Positions 26,488 to 35,275 of a stretch of DNA of 64,000 bases are shown here, in pieces. The DNA is from JBOZRQ01 sp050789255 (GTDB lineage Bacteria > Bacillota > Sulfobacillia > Symbiobacteriales > Symbiobacteriaceae). Numbering within the stretch: the stretch's first letter is position 1; the number at the start of each line of letters is the position of its first letter. Both the position numbers and the translations under genes were made by a program. Under the pieces are notes generated by a model, which was not told where the DNA came from, ran no database searches, and was given only the letters and a program-made list of their open reading frames with translations. The DNA lies in the NCBI GenBank assembly GCA_050789255.1, contig JBOZRQ010000011.1, forward strand, positions 62,001 through 126,000. The letters are read 5' to 3'.

Positions 26488-27933
26488 GTGAGCGGATTCT
26501 GGCGGGGATTCGGATGGGGCGCCGGGGCGCTGGTCGGCCTGGGCGCCATCTCGGCGGTGCTGGCGGCGGAGCCCCTGATCAACCGGGCCGTGGGCGGGAT
26601 GGTCAATCGCATCGGCAAGGATGGCAAGTACGATGAGAACATGGCCGAGGTCTACACCTCCTCCCTGGGCCGGCATCCCCGGGTGCTGCTGGAGACCCAG
26701 TTGCGGGCGGAGCGGGGCCGGGCGATCTCCCGCCCCCTCTACACCACCAAGCAGCACATGCATTTCGATGACCTGATGTTCGTCCCCGCCCAGCTGGCCA
26801 CAATGCCCACCGGGGAGAACGAGCGGATCGACCTGACCACGGTGATCGGGCCCAGGGCCTACCGCCCCCTGAAGCTGGAGCTGCCGGTCTACATTACGGG
26901 CATGGCTTTCGGGCTGTCGCTCTCTGACCGGTGCAAGATCGCCCTCGCCAAGGGCGCCAGCGCTGTAGGCACGGCGACCAACTCGGGCGAGGGCGGCTTC
27001 TACGAGCAGGAGCGGGAACATGCCAAGCACTACATCCTCCAGTACACCCGGGGCGGGTGGCCCAGCGACCCGCGGATCCTGCAGCGGGCCGATGCGATCG
27101 AGATCCAGGTGGGGCAGGGCGCCCAGGCCGGCTCGCCCCAGCGTACCCCCTACTGGAAGCTGACCGATGAGGAGCGCCAGGCGATGGGTCTCGCTTTCGG
27201 AGAGGATGCGCTCATGCACAGCCGCTTCCCGGGCGTCGACTCCCCGCAGCAGTTCGCCGAGCTGGTGCAGCGGATCCGGGACTCGGTGGACGGGATCCCG
27301 GTCGGGGTGAAGCTGGCGGCGGGCCACAAGCTGGAAGAGGATATCCAGGTCGCCCTGGACGCCCGGGTCGACTTCGTGACCGTGGACGGCGCCCAGGCCT
27401 CCAGCCACGCCGCCCAGCCGATCCTGCTGGACGACTTCGGCATCCCCAGCGTGATCGCCCTGGCCCGGGCCGCCAGGGTCCTGAAGGGGACGGGCGTCAG
27501 CCTGATCATCTCGGGCGGTTTCATGACCCCCGGTGAGATCCTGAAGGCCCTCGCCCTCGGCGCCGATGCCGTGGCGGTGGGTGCTGCCCCCATCATGGCG
27601 GCGGTGAACACCCAGTGGAAGCGGATCGCTCCCTTCGAGCCACCCACCCAGTTGGTCTGGCATGACGGCAAGTACCGGGACAAGTTTGATATCGATGAGG
27701 GCGCCCGTGGGGTCTCCAACTGGTTCAAGGCGGTGGCCGATGAGCTGGTCGTGGGCGTCCGCTGCGTGGGCAAGCAGTCGGTCCACGAGCTGGACCGCTC
27801 GGACCTCTGCGCCCTGAACCGGGAGATTGCCGCGGTGGCCGGCGTCGAGCTGGCCTGGCCGCAGCCAGCGCCCGAGGCTCCCGTGTGGGCGCCCCCTGCC
27901 ACGGCCGAGGCGTCACAGCCGGAGCTGCACTAG
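26488..27933 (+). CDS. FMN-binding glutamate synthase-like protein with N-terminal membrane segment
   Basis: The 481-residue protein matches the stand-alone FMN/central domain of glutamate synthase (GltB2-like). Visible blocks are ITGMAFGLSLS, SGEGGFYEQE, EIQVGQGAQ, GVKLAAGHKLEEDI and the FMN phosphate block ISGGFMTPGEILKALALGADAV. The three cysteines of the GltB 3Fe-4S cluster are not obvious. Residues 5-25 form a hydrophobic segment, so the enzyme may be membrane-associated. True substrate is unknown; there is no glutamine amidotransferase domain. GTG at 26488 follows AAGGAGG with 8 nt spacing. Its stop TAG shares the palindrome CTAG with the stop of the convergent chromate transporter gene. 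Confidence 0.85.
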   Translation: MSGFWRGFGWGAGALVGLGAISAVLAAEPLINRAVGGMVNRIGKDGKYDENMAEVYTSSLGRHPRVLLETQLRAERGRAISRPLYTTKQHMHFDDLMFVPAQLATMPTGENERIDLTTVIGPRAYRPLKLELPVYITGMAFGLSLSDRCKIALAKGASAVGTATNSGEGGFYEQEREHAKHYILQYTRGGWPSDPRILQRADAIEIQVGQGAQAGSPQRTPYWKLTDEERQAMGLAFGEDALMHSRFPGVDSPQQFAELVQRIRDSVDGIPVGVKLAAGHKLEEDIQVALDARVDFVTVDGAQASSHAAQPILLDDFGIPSVIALARAARVLKGTGVSLIISGGFMTPGEILKALALGADAVAVGAAPIMAAVNTQWKRIAPFEPPTQLVWHDGKYRDKFDIDEGARGVSNWFKAVADELVVGVRCVGKQSVHELDRSDLCALNREIAAVAGVELAWPQPAPEAPVWAPPATAEASQPELH

Positions 27934-28433
27934 TGCCATAGCATACCGGCTCCGACGGCGCCCAGCACCAGGGCGTAGGTAGGCAGCTTGGCCATGCGGC
28001 CCGCGACGACACCGGCGACCACCGTCAGCCCGAGCCAGCCGGGCGCCGCCGCTGTGAGCGACTTAAGCCCCAGGTAGAAGGCCAGGGCCGCCACCAGCGG
28101 GGCGACGGCGCCCAGGCCGGCCTTGACCGGGGGAAGCTTGAACCAGCGGCTCGGAATGCGGGCAATAAGCACGACGGCGGTGAGACTGACGACAATCAGA
28201 GCGGCGGTGGCGGCAACGCCACCGCCGAAGCCGTTCATGGCCATCCCGATGGCGGTGGTGAAGGCGGCGAGCGGGCCGGGGGTCGACTGCCCGAGGGCTA
28301 CGGCCACGGCGAAGGTCTGGGGGTCCATGCGGCCGGTCTGGACCAGCTCCCGCTCCAGCCCGGCCAGGAGCACCTGCCCGCCGCCGAAGGAGACCGAGGC
28401 CAGCGAGAGCACCAGCACAAAGAGCTGCCACAT
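27930..28433 (-). CDS. Chromate transporter, short CHR half (second subunit)
   Basis: The 167-residue membrane protein is one half of the CHR/ChrA family. It opens LFVLVLSLASVSFGGGQV, has the LGQSTPGPLAAFTTAIGM motif, and about five membrane segments. Such half-size proteins usually work in pairs; the partner is directly upstream, 3 nt away. Pairs like this export chromate or related anions by analogy only. The 3' end overlaps the convergent glutamate-synthase-like gene by 4 nt. Confidence 0.85.
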   Translation of the reverse strand: MWQLFVLVLSLASVSFGGGQVLLAGLERELVQTGRMDPQTFAVAVALGQSTPGPLAAFTTAIGMAMNGFGGGVAATAALIVVSLTAVVLIARIPSRWFKLPPVKAGLGAVAPLVAALAFYLGLKSLTAAAPGWLGLTVVAGVVAGRMAKLPTYALVLGAVGAGMLWH

Positions 28434-28436
28434 CCC

Positions 28437-28979
28437 TTACACCCCCTCCTTCTGGACCGGGCGGAAGGACCAGACCACACCGGCGGCCACGCTAAGGCCC
28501 AGCAGCGCCAGGGGATGAATCCCCAGGAGCAGGAGGGCAAACAGCACCGCGGCGACGTAGCGCTGCGGGTTGTTCTTGAGCTTCAGCAGGCCCTCGGCGC
28601 CGGCGGCGAGCAGCAGGCCCGCCGTGGCCCAAACCGTGCCCTGCATGATCCCGCCTGCCCGCACGGCGATGAACGAGATGCGGCCCAGCACGGGCAGCGA
28701 CCAGACCAGCAGGAAGGCCGGGAGCAGCAGCCCAACCTGTGCGGCGATGGCGCCGGGCATCCCGGCCACCCGCACGGCGACGGCGCCCCACAGGTTCAGA
28801 AACGAGGGGCCGGGCACAAAGACAGAAACCGCGTAGAGTCCGTCGACCTCCTCGCCCGCGAGCCATCCGCTCTCCTCGGCCTTCGCCCGGATCACGGGGT
28901 AGGCCGCCGAGATTCCCCCGAAGATGGTGGAGCCCATCCAGAGTCCGAAGGTAAAGAGCTGCCAGATACGTTTCAGCAT
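28437..28979 (-). CDS. Chromate transporter, short CHR half (first subunit)
   Basis: The 180-residue membrane protein is the N-terminal-type CHR half. It has LFTFGLWMGSTIFGG, an EEVDGLYAVSVFVPGPSFLNLWGAV segment matching the FxxGPxxxN signature, and about five membrane segments. It is followed 3 nt later by the second half. The operon is divergent from a LysR gene at 29073, the usual layout for LysR control of a neighbouring operon. Confidence 0.85.
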   Translation of the reverse strand: MLKRIWQLFTFGLWMGSTIFGGISAAYPVIRAKAEESGWLAGEEVDGLYAVSVFVPGPSFLNLWGAVAVRVAGMPGAIAAQVGLLLPAFLLVWSLPVLGRISFIAVRAGGIMQGTVWATAGLLLAAGAEGLLKLKNNPQRYVAAVLFALLLLGIHPLALLGLSVAAGVVWSFRPVQKEGV

Positions 28980-29072
28980 ACAAGATCGCCTCCACGACTA
29001 TTGAACCACGGTAGGGACTGTGATCGGAAATGCCGAACCGTGATAGGGGTATAACGGGAGGCGAATCACCAC

Positions 29073-29954
29073 GTGCTGCAACTGCTAGAGACCTTCTGCG
29101 CCGTCGCCGATGCCGGGAGCCTGAGCAAGGCGGCCGAAGCGCTCCATGTGACCCAGCCCGCTGTCACCCGCCAGATCAAGGCGCTGGAGGCGCAGTTGGG
29201 CGCCGTGCTCCTGGCCCGAACCCCCGGCGGGGTGACCCTGACCCCGGCCGGGAACGCCGTGCTCGTCCATGCCCGCCAGGCGCTCGCAGCCGTGGCTGCC
29301 TGCCGGACCGCCGCGGCCGAGACTGCCGGCTCGGGTGCGGGGAGCCGCCTGCGCATTGGCTCCGGCCTGATGTTTACGATGTACCTGCTCCCCCCGGTGC
29401 TCGCCAAGTTCCGGGAGCGCTGGCCCGCTGTCGAGATCGACCTGCACCCCAGCCACCACGGCGGGGCGCTGGAGCGGCTCCTCGCCTACGAGGTCGACGT
29501 CGCTCTGATCGGCCATGACGTGCAACTGCCAGGGGCCAGGCACATCCGCCTTTTCGAGGACCCGGTGCTGTTGGTAGCCGCGCCGAGTGCGGGGCTGGCG
29601 CCCGATTCCAACGCCCTTCAGGGCGCCCCCCTCCTGGTGATGCCGCTCGACTCGGGCCTGCGCAAGGAGACCGACCGGGCGCTGGCCGAGCTGGGCATCG
29701 CCCCCCGGCTGGTCGAGTACCCGACGATTGAGACCCTCAAGACCGCTGTCATGCTGGGCATGGGTCCAGCGGTCCTCCCGTCGTCGGCGGTGAAGGCCGA
29801 GGTCGACGCCGGCCGGCTGATCGCCTGCCCGCTGGAAGGCTGGCCGGAGCCGGCGCGGACCATCCGGGCGGTCGTGCGGGCGGAGGGCGCCGTGCCCGAG
29901 CCCGTGAAGAACCTGATCAGCATGATCCGGGAACACTATGAGGCCGAGCGATAG
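29073..29954 (+). CDS. LysR-family transcriptional regulator
   Basis: The 293-residue protein has the N-terminal winged HTH (residues 2-60: LLETFCAVADAGSLSKAAEALHVTQPAVTRQIKALE) and a periplasmic-binding-like effector domain from about residue 88. GTG at 29073 matches the family N-terminus, with GGGAGG 11 nt upstream. The short divergent gap to the chrA-type pair (28980-29072) holds CTGTGATCGG and CCGTGATAGG, possible LysR half sites. Control of the chromate-transporter pair is therefore likely but inferred from position. Confidence 0.88.
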   Translation: MLQLLETFCAVADAGSLSKAAEALHVTQPAVTRQIKALEAQLGAVLLARTPGGVTLTPAGNAVLVHARQALAAVAACRTAAAETAGSGAGSRLRIGSGLMFTMYLLPPVLAKFRERWPAVEIDLHPSHHGGALERLLAYEVDVALIGHDVQLPGARHIRLFEDPVLLVAAPSAGLAPDSNALQGAPLLVMPLDSGLRKETDRALAELGIAPRLVEYPTIETLKTAVMLGMGPAVLPSSAVKAEVDAGRLIACPLEGWPEPARTIRAVVRAEGAVPEPVKNLISMIREHYEAER

Positions 29955-29981
29955 ATTTGCATCAGGCAGAGGAGGCTTCCC

Positions 29982-30974
29982 ATGCCCTATCAGGCCAGCG
30001 AAAACCGTTACTCCACACAGATGAAGTACAATCGATGCGGCCGCTCCGGACTCAGGCTGCCGGCGATCTCCCTGGGGCTTTGGCACAACTTCGGCGGTGT
30101 GGATGCGGAGGCCAACGCCCGGACCATGCTCCTGCGCGCCTTCGACCTGGGCATCACCCACTTTGACCTGGCCAACAACTATGGCCCGCCCCCCGGGTCC
30201 GCCGAGGAGACCTTCGGCCGGATCCTTCGGTCCGACCTGCTGCCCTACCGGGATGAGTTGGTCATCTCGACGAAGGCGGGGTACCACATGTGGCCGGGTC
30301 CCTACGGGGAGTGGGGCTCCAGGAAGTACCTGATCGCGAGCTTGGACCAAAGCTTAAAGCGCATGGGCCTGGAGTACGTGGACATCTTCTACAGCCACCG
30401 CCCGGACCCCGAGACGCCGCTGGAGGAGACCATGGGCGCCCTCGACCAGGTGGTCCGGCAGGGCAAGGCGCTCTATGTGGGCATCTCGAACTACAACGCC
30501 GAGCAGACCGCCGAGGCGATCAAGATCCTGAAGGGGCTCGGCACGCCGCTGCTGATCCACCAGCCCTCCTACTCGATGTTCAACCGGTGGATCGAGCCCA
30601 AGCTGCAGGATGTGCTAGCCGTGAACGGCGTGGGCAGCATCGCCTTTAGCCCGCTGGCCCAGGGGCTGCTGACCGACCGGTACCTGGGCGGCATCCCCGC
30701 CGACTCCCGGGCCGGCAAGCCCGGCACGTTCCTGCCGGAGAGCCGGGTCACGCCCGAGGTGGTTGAGAAGGTCCGCAGACTCGGCGAGATCGCCGCGGCC
30801 CGCGGCCAATCCCTCGCCCAGATGGCGCTGGCCTGGGTCCTGCGGGGCGGGCTGGTCACCTCGGCCCTGATCGGCGCCAGCCGGGTCAGCCAGATCGAGG
30901 AGAACGTGGGCGCCCTGGCCAACCTCGCCTTCAGCTCCGAAGAGCTTGAGCGCATCGAGGCGGTGCTGAAGTAG
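29982..30974 (+). CDS. Aldo/keto reductase (YghZ/GpR-like)
   Basis: The 330-residue enzyme is a TIM-barrel aldo/keto reductase. Visible are the catalytic FDLANNYG (Asp and Tyr), STKAGYHMWPGPYGEWGSRKYL, FYSHRPDP (His), and the NADPH-binding C-terminal block SALIGASRVSQIEENV. The GYHMWPGPYG segment is typical of the YghZ group, which reduces L-glyceraldehyde 3-phosphate and methylglyoxal. ATG at 29982 has GAGGAGG upstream. It lies 27 nt after the LysR gene and may be co-transcribed with it. Confidence 0.9.
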   Translation: MPYQASENRYSTQMKYNRCGRSGLRLPAISLGLWHNFGGVDAEANARTMLLRAFDLGITHFDLANNYGPPPGSAEETFGRILRSDLLPYRDELVISTKAGYHMWPGPYGEWGSRKYLIASLDQSLKRMGLEYVDIFYSHRPDPETPLEETMGALDQVVRQGKALYVGISNYNAEQTAEAIKILKGLGTPLLIHQPSYSMFNRWIEPKLQDVLAVNGVGSIAFSPLAQGLLTDRYLGGIPADSRAGKPGTFLPESRVTPEVVEKVRRLGEIAAARGQSLAQMALAWVLRGGLVTSALIGASRVSQIEENVGALANLAFSSEELERIEAVLK

Positions 30975-31397
30975 CATTGTAAATGGTTTTCCACCCTTGC
31001 GTGGGTCGGGGTGGAAAACCAGTACATATGGAAGCCTGCGCGGGCGGCCCAGATACCCCCCCGGGGCAGGGGGCGGGACGTCACACGACCGTATTCATGG
31101 GTTGCATGGGCGAATTCACGAGGAATCGGTAATGGTTTTCCACGGAAGGCAAACCTCAGGTGGAAATCTATTGCCGATTCTCTTTTGTTGGAGTGAAATC
31201 AGCCCCATCGACGGGGGTACCCCCTGCGCAAAGCCCATCCACTCTGTCTCCGGGGCTCCCCAACACGGACAAGTGTACGACTCCGTGCATCTTTATGCAG
31301 GCGACCATCACAAACCAGCATCATGCCCTTGACAGTCACGTTGTTCCGTGGAAAATGATGAATGACGATCATTCATTCTGTGGGGGCTTAGCTTACA
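30975..31397. other. Gene-free region: hairpin and scattered TGGTTTTCCAC repeats
   Basis: No gene is visible. A 12-bp inverted repeat (30984-30995 with 31010-31021) lies just after the aldo/keto reductase stop and may end that transcript, although no T-run follows. A second copy of AATGGTTTTCCAC is at 31131-31143, and a reversed GTGGAAAA is at 31349-31356. The right end carries the MMPL gene promoter and operator. Confidence 0.6.
31329..31375 (+). promoter_or_regulatory. Promoter and TetR-type operator of the MMPL-tetR operon
   Basis: TTGACA (31329-31334) is a perfect -35, with AATGAT about 19 nt downstream as a poor -10. An inverted repeat TGAATGA-CGA-TCATTCA (31359-31375) overlaps the expected transcription start. 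It fits a TetR-family operator bound by the regulator encoded at the end of this operon. Confidence 0.65.
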
Positions 31398-34361
31398 ATG
31401 CAGACAAGGCGCCGTTCCCCGTATACCTGGTTCCTGCTAATTGGCTGGGTTGCACTCGTCATCGTCGCAGTGATTAATGCCCCGCGGCTGCACTCCGTTG
31501 TGACCAAAGGCTCTCCGACCATCCCCGGCAGCGAGAGCGGCAAGGTCGTGGAGCTGAAGCAGGCCGAGTTCCCGAACGGCTCCACGCGCACCCTGGCCGT
31601 GGTCTTCTCCAGCTCGACCTTGAACGTGAGCGACCCGGCCTACAAGTCCGCCGCCGAGGCCATCCTTGAGCGGGCTGCCAAGGTCGAAGGCGTCACGGAG
31701 ATGAAGACCACCTGGAACGGCGGGGGCAAGGACCTGATCGGCCGCGACGGCCGCAGCACCTTTGCCGTGCTCTCCGTGGTCGCCCCTGACACCGAGGTGC
31801 AGGGCCGGGTCGTGCCCGAGCTCCAAAAGGCGCTGGAAGGGGCGCCGCCCGAGCTGGCCGTCCACCTCACCGGCGAGGCCGCCGTCAACTACGACCTCAT
31901 GGAGTCGATCATGACGGACGTGGCCAAGGCCGAGCGGTTTGTGGTGCCGATCATCCTGGTCGTGCTGGCCGTGATCTTCGGCTCGGTGGTCGGCGCCCTG
32001 ATTCCGCTGGGCCTCGGCCTGATCAGCGTGGGCGTCACCATGGGCCTCTTCTACCTCTACGCCGTCCACTATCCCGTCCACGACGCGGCCACGTCGCTGA
32101 TCTCCATGCTGGGCATGGGCGTTGGCGTCGACTACGCGCTTTTCATGGTCACCCGGTTCCGCGAGGAGCTGGCCGCAGGGCTCTCACCGGCGGAGGCTGC
32201 CAGCCGGACCGTCAAGACCTCCGGCAAGGCGATCATCTTCTCCGGGGCGACCGTCGTCGTCAGCGTCGCCAGCCTCTATCTGGTCAACGTCCAGATCATC
32301 CGCTCCCTCTCCCTGGCCATGTCGCTGGTCGTGGTGGTCTCGGTGCTGGCAGCGGTCACCCTGCTGCCGGCGATGCTGGCCTTCTTGGGCCACCGGGTCA
32401 ACTCGCTGCGCATCCCCCTGGTGGGCGCCGCCGGCGGCGGCAAGTCCGAGAGGGTCTGGTACCGCTGGGCGCACACCATGATGCGGCGCCCCTGGCTCTT
32501 CACCACCCTCTCGCTGATCCCGCTCCTGCTGGTCGCCTACCCCACCCTGCTGATGAAGACCGGCTCGCCGGGCGCCAGCCTGCTGCCAGCCGACGCCCAC
32601 GCACGCCTGGGCTACGACGTGCTCGAAGCCCAGTTCTCGGCGGGCACGCTCTCGCCGATCGAGGTGATCGTCCAGGTGCCGAAGGGCACGGTGGCCGACG
32701 CCGAGAACCTGCCGAAGATCTACGACCTGGTGCAGAAGATCAAAAAGGATCCCGAGGTCCAGCGTGTCGTCAGCCACGTCTCCCTCCAGGATGACTGGGG
32801 CCTCGATAAGTACAAGGAGATCTACCTGACCGAGCCGACCAAGCTCTCCGACCTGCCCGGGCAGCTCGCCAGCGGGGCCGGCGGCCTCGGGCAGGCCGCG
32901 GACGCCCTCAAGCAAGCCGGCACCGGCCTGAATCAGGCCGAAGCGGGCCTGCGGGCGATCGCATCGGGCCAGCAGCAGAGCGCCCAGGGCACGGCTTCCA
33001 TCCGTTCCGGGCTCAGCCAGGCCCGGGCCGCCATCGCTCAGGTGGCCACCGGGCTCTCCGGCAGCACGGCCAGCTACAATCAGCTGGTCACGGCGCTGAA
33101 CGCCGTGGAAGGCTCGCTCACCCAGGCGCTCGCCCAGCTTGACGCCATGCAGCCCGCCAGCAAGGCGGACCCGCAGTTCGCGGCCGCCTACCGGTCGGTG
33201 GCCACGGCACAGGCGATCGTGAAGGGCCAGGGTAATATGCCCAGCCTGGCCTCGGGCGTCAGCCAGGCCGCAACCTCGCTGCAGCAGGCGGCGGCGGGCC
33301 TCAAGCAGATCGCCGACCAGCTGGGCGCCGCTGAAGTCGGGCTGGACCAGCTGGCGAGCGGCGGGACCACCAGCGCAGGTGCCAGCATCAAGATCGCCGA
33401 CGGCATCAAGTCGGCGACCCAGGGGCTGACGCAGATCAGCACCGAGATCACCAAGGCCGCCGACGGCATGAAGTCGGCAGGCGAGCAGGGCAAGGCCGTC
33501 GACCTGAAGCCCCTGATGGACCGTGGCGACATGGGCCTGAGGCTGGTCACCGCCGCCGGCGGCGAGCAGCTGGAGGAGCTGATGCCCACCCTGGTCAACC
33601 TCGACCGCGGCGCCACCGTGGCGAAGATCATGGTGATCCACAAGGGCCGGTCCGACAGCCCCGAGACCATGGAGCTGGTCCGCCGGCTGCGCACGGAGCT
33701 GCCCGCGATGGCGCCGGAGCTCAAGCCGCTGGTGGGCGGGGTCTCGCCGATCCTGCTGGACCTGAACGATGAGCTGGACTGGTGGCTGCCCCGGGTGATC
33801 CTGATGGTTCTGGTGGTCACCTTCGTCATCCTGATGATCCTGATGCAGTCGATCCTCCTGCCGCTCAAGGCGGTTCTGCTGAACGCCCTGTCGGTCGGTG
33901 CGACGTACGGCGCCCTGGTCCTGGTCTTCCAGGAGGGCCATTTCTCCAAGCTCCTCGGCTTCACGCCCATCGGCTACCTGGAAAGCCCGATCGTGATCAT
34001 GCTCTTCGCCGTGCTATTCGGCCTGAGCATGGACTACGAGGTCTTCCTGCTGAGCCGGGTCAAGGAGTCCTACGAGCTGACCGGCCATAATGAGGAGGCC
34101 GTCGCCGAGGGTCTGGCAAAATCTGCAGGCATCATTACCGGTGCGGCGACGATCATGGTGCTGGTCTTTGCGGTCTTCGCCTCCGTCGGGGTGCTGACCA
34201 TCAAGGAGATGGCCTTCGGTCTTGCGATTGCCGTCTTCCTGGACGCCAGCCTGATCCGCATGATCCTGGCGCCGGCGTTGATGCGCCTTGCCGGCAACTG
34301 GAACTGGTGGATGCCCGAGTGGCTCCGCAGCATCCTGCCCAAGATCGAGATGCAGCACTAG
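31398..34361 (+). CDS. MMPL/RND-family transporter
   Basis: The 987-residue membrane protein has the MMPL layout: one N-terminal membrane segment, an extracellular domain, five segments (about 175-325) with GMGVGVDYALFMVTRFREE, and a second half repeating this with LFGLSMDYEVFLLSRVKE. The second external domain (about 490-720) contains long Ala/Gln/Gly-rich helical repeats (GLxQA...). The family exports lipids or drugs by proton motive force; the substrate is unknown. ATG at 31398 follows GGGGG. The operator upstream and tetR 18 nt downstream indicate autoregulated inducible export. Confidence 0.92.
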   Translation: MQTRRRSPYTWFLLIGWVALVIVAVINAPRLHSVVTKGSPTIPGSESGKVVELKQAEFPNGSTRTLAVVFSSSTLNVSDPAYKSAAEAILERAAKVEGVTEMKTTWNGGGKDLIGRDGRSTFAVLSVVAPDTEVQGRVVPELQKALEGAPPELAVHLTGEAAVNYDLMESIMTDVAKAERFVVPIILVVLAVIFGSVVGALIPLGLGLISVGVTMGLFYLYAVHYPVHDAATSLISMLGMGVGVDYALFMVTRFREELAAGLSPAEAASRTVKTSGKAIIFSGATVVVSVASLYLVNVQIIRSLSLAMSLVVVVSVLAAVTLLPAMLAFLGHRVNSLRIPLVGAAGGGKSERVWYRWAHTMMRRPWLFTTLSLIPLLLVAYPTLLMKTGSPGASLLPADAHARLGYDVLEAQFSAGTLSPIEVIVQVPKGTVADAENLPKIYDLVQKIKKDPEVQRVVSHVSLQDDWGLDKYKEIYLTEPTKLSDLPGQLASGAGGLGQAADALKQAGTGLNQAEAGLRAIASGQQQSAQGTASIRSGLSQARAAIAQVATGLSGSTASYNQLVTALNAVEGSLTQALAQLDAMQPASKADPQFAAAYRSVATAQAIVKGQGNMPSLASGVSQAATSLQQAAAGLKQIADQLGAAEVGLDQLASGGTTSAGASIKIADGIKSATQGLTQISTEITKAADGMKSAGEQGKAVDLKPLMDRGDMGLRLVTAAGGEQLEELMPTLVNLDRGATVAKIMVIHKGRSDSPETMELVRRLRTELPAMAPELKPLVGGVSPILLDLNDELDWWLPRVILMVLVVTFVILMILMQSILLPLKAVLLNALSVGATYGALVLVFQEGHFSKLLGFTPIGYLESPIVIMLFAVLFGLSMDYEVFLLSRVKESYELTGHNEEAVAEGLAKSAGIITGAATIMVLVFAVFASVGVLTIKEMAFGLAIAVFLDASLIRMILAPALMRLAGNWNWWMPEWLRSILPKIEMQH

Positions 34362-34379
34362 GGAAACGGGGGACTCGGC

Positions 34380-34994
34380 ATGGGTCAGCGACGGGTGATC
34401 AAGCCCGCCGACGAGCGACGCAAGGAACTGATCGATGCAGCGCGGGAGCTGTTCCTGGAGCAAGGGTACGAGCAGACCACCATGAACAACATCGCTCAGC
34501 GGGCCGGGGTGGCGCAGGGCACGTTCTACATCTACTTCAGTTCCAAGCAGGACGTGCTGATGGCGATCATGCAGGAATTGCTGGAAGCCGTGTGCGGGAC
34601 GATCCTGCGGCTGGCGGAGCGCACCGACCTGCCCGCCCCGGCCGTGCTCCGGCTCGCCATGGAGGAATGCCTGACCGTGGTGAACCAGGAGGCCCGTCTG
34701 GTCGAGGCGCTGTACCTGAAGGCCAACTACTCGCTGCCCTCGCAGCTGGTCGAGCAGATGGCGCCCAGGCTGCTGCCGGTCATCGTCGCCATTCTCGAGC
34801 GAGGTGTGCGGGAAGGGAGCATGAAGGTCACCAACCCCGCCATCACGGCAGATTTCCTCTGGACGATCGGCTACCGGATGTTTGAACTCGCCGCCCGGCA
34901 ACGCACCGGCGACGGGGGCACCCCCACCGCCTCCGAGGTGCAGACAGCCTTCTGGCAGTTTGCAGCCCACGGGCTCGGCGTCAGCAAAACATAA
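34380..34994 (+). CDS. TetR-family transcriptional regulator
   Basis: The 204-residue protein has an N-terminal TetR HTH (residues 10-58: RRKELIDAARELFLEQGYEQTTMNNIAQRAGVAQGTFYIYFSSKQ, read in blocks) and a helical ligand domain. It lies 18 nt after the MMPL gene with GGGGGA before the ATG. It probably represses its own operon through the inverted repeat at 31359-31375. Confidence 0.92.
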   Translation: MGQRRVIKPADERRKELIDAARELFLEQGYEQTTMNNIAQRAGVAQGTFYIYFSSKQDVLMAIMQELLEAVCGTILRLAERTDLPAPAVLRLAMEECLTVVNQEARLVEALYLKANYSLPSQLVEQMAPRLLPVIVAILERGVREGSMKVTNPAITADFLWTIGYRMFELAARQRTGDGGTPTASEVQTAFWQFAAHGLGVSKT

Positions 34995-35000
34995 AAGTAG

Positions 35001-35031
35001 AGCGGGCCTCCCTGTGAAGGGGAGGCCCGCT
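35001..35031 (+). terminator. Terminator-like hairpin after tetR
   Basis: A 12-bp stem (35001-35012 with 35020-35031) lies 6 nt after the tetR stop. The following sequence TGCTTCCATTTT is only weakly T-rich. Confidence 0.75.
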
Positions 35032-35135
35032 GCTTCCATTTTGGCCGCAAAGGTGGTGGACCGGCGCACAAGGGGAAGCCCGACGCATTCGGCGGCGACC
35101 TACCAAGCGCCGACCGGTGGAGACGTACCCGAGGA

Positions 35136-35208
35136 GGCGCCAACAGGACGTTGGCGCCGACAAGCCAAAGGGGCCGCCTGCGTTCATGGACGAACGTCAG
35201 GCGGCCCC
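35136..35208 (-). terminator. Two hairpins at the end of the phn operon
   Basis: A long hairpin (35170-35180 with 35198-35208, plus an inner CGTTC/GAACG stem) lies about 70 nt past the last phnE stop on the minus strand, followed there by CTTTGGCTTG. A second 9-bp stem (35136-35144 with 35150-35158) follows. Termination is the likely role; the T-runs are weak. Confidence 0.5.
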
Positions 35209-35275
35209 GGCTCCATCGGGCGGCGCGTCATTCCTACTACGGAGCCGACGGAGCGGCGGCGCCCTTGTGCGCCGG

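Noticed and set aside
25882..27786. 634-codon minus-strand open frame
   Set aside because: Antisense of the glutamate-synthase-like gene; its C-terminus merely overlaps the HAD gene in another frame.
32184..33941. 585-codon minus-strand open frame
   Set aside because: Antisense of the MMPL gene; composition is Gln/Asp/His-rich as expected from a mirror frame.
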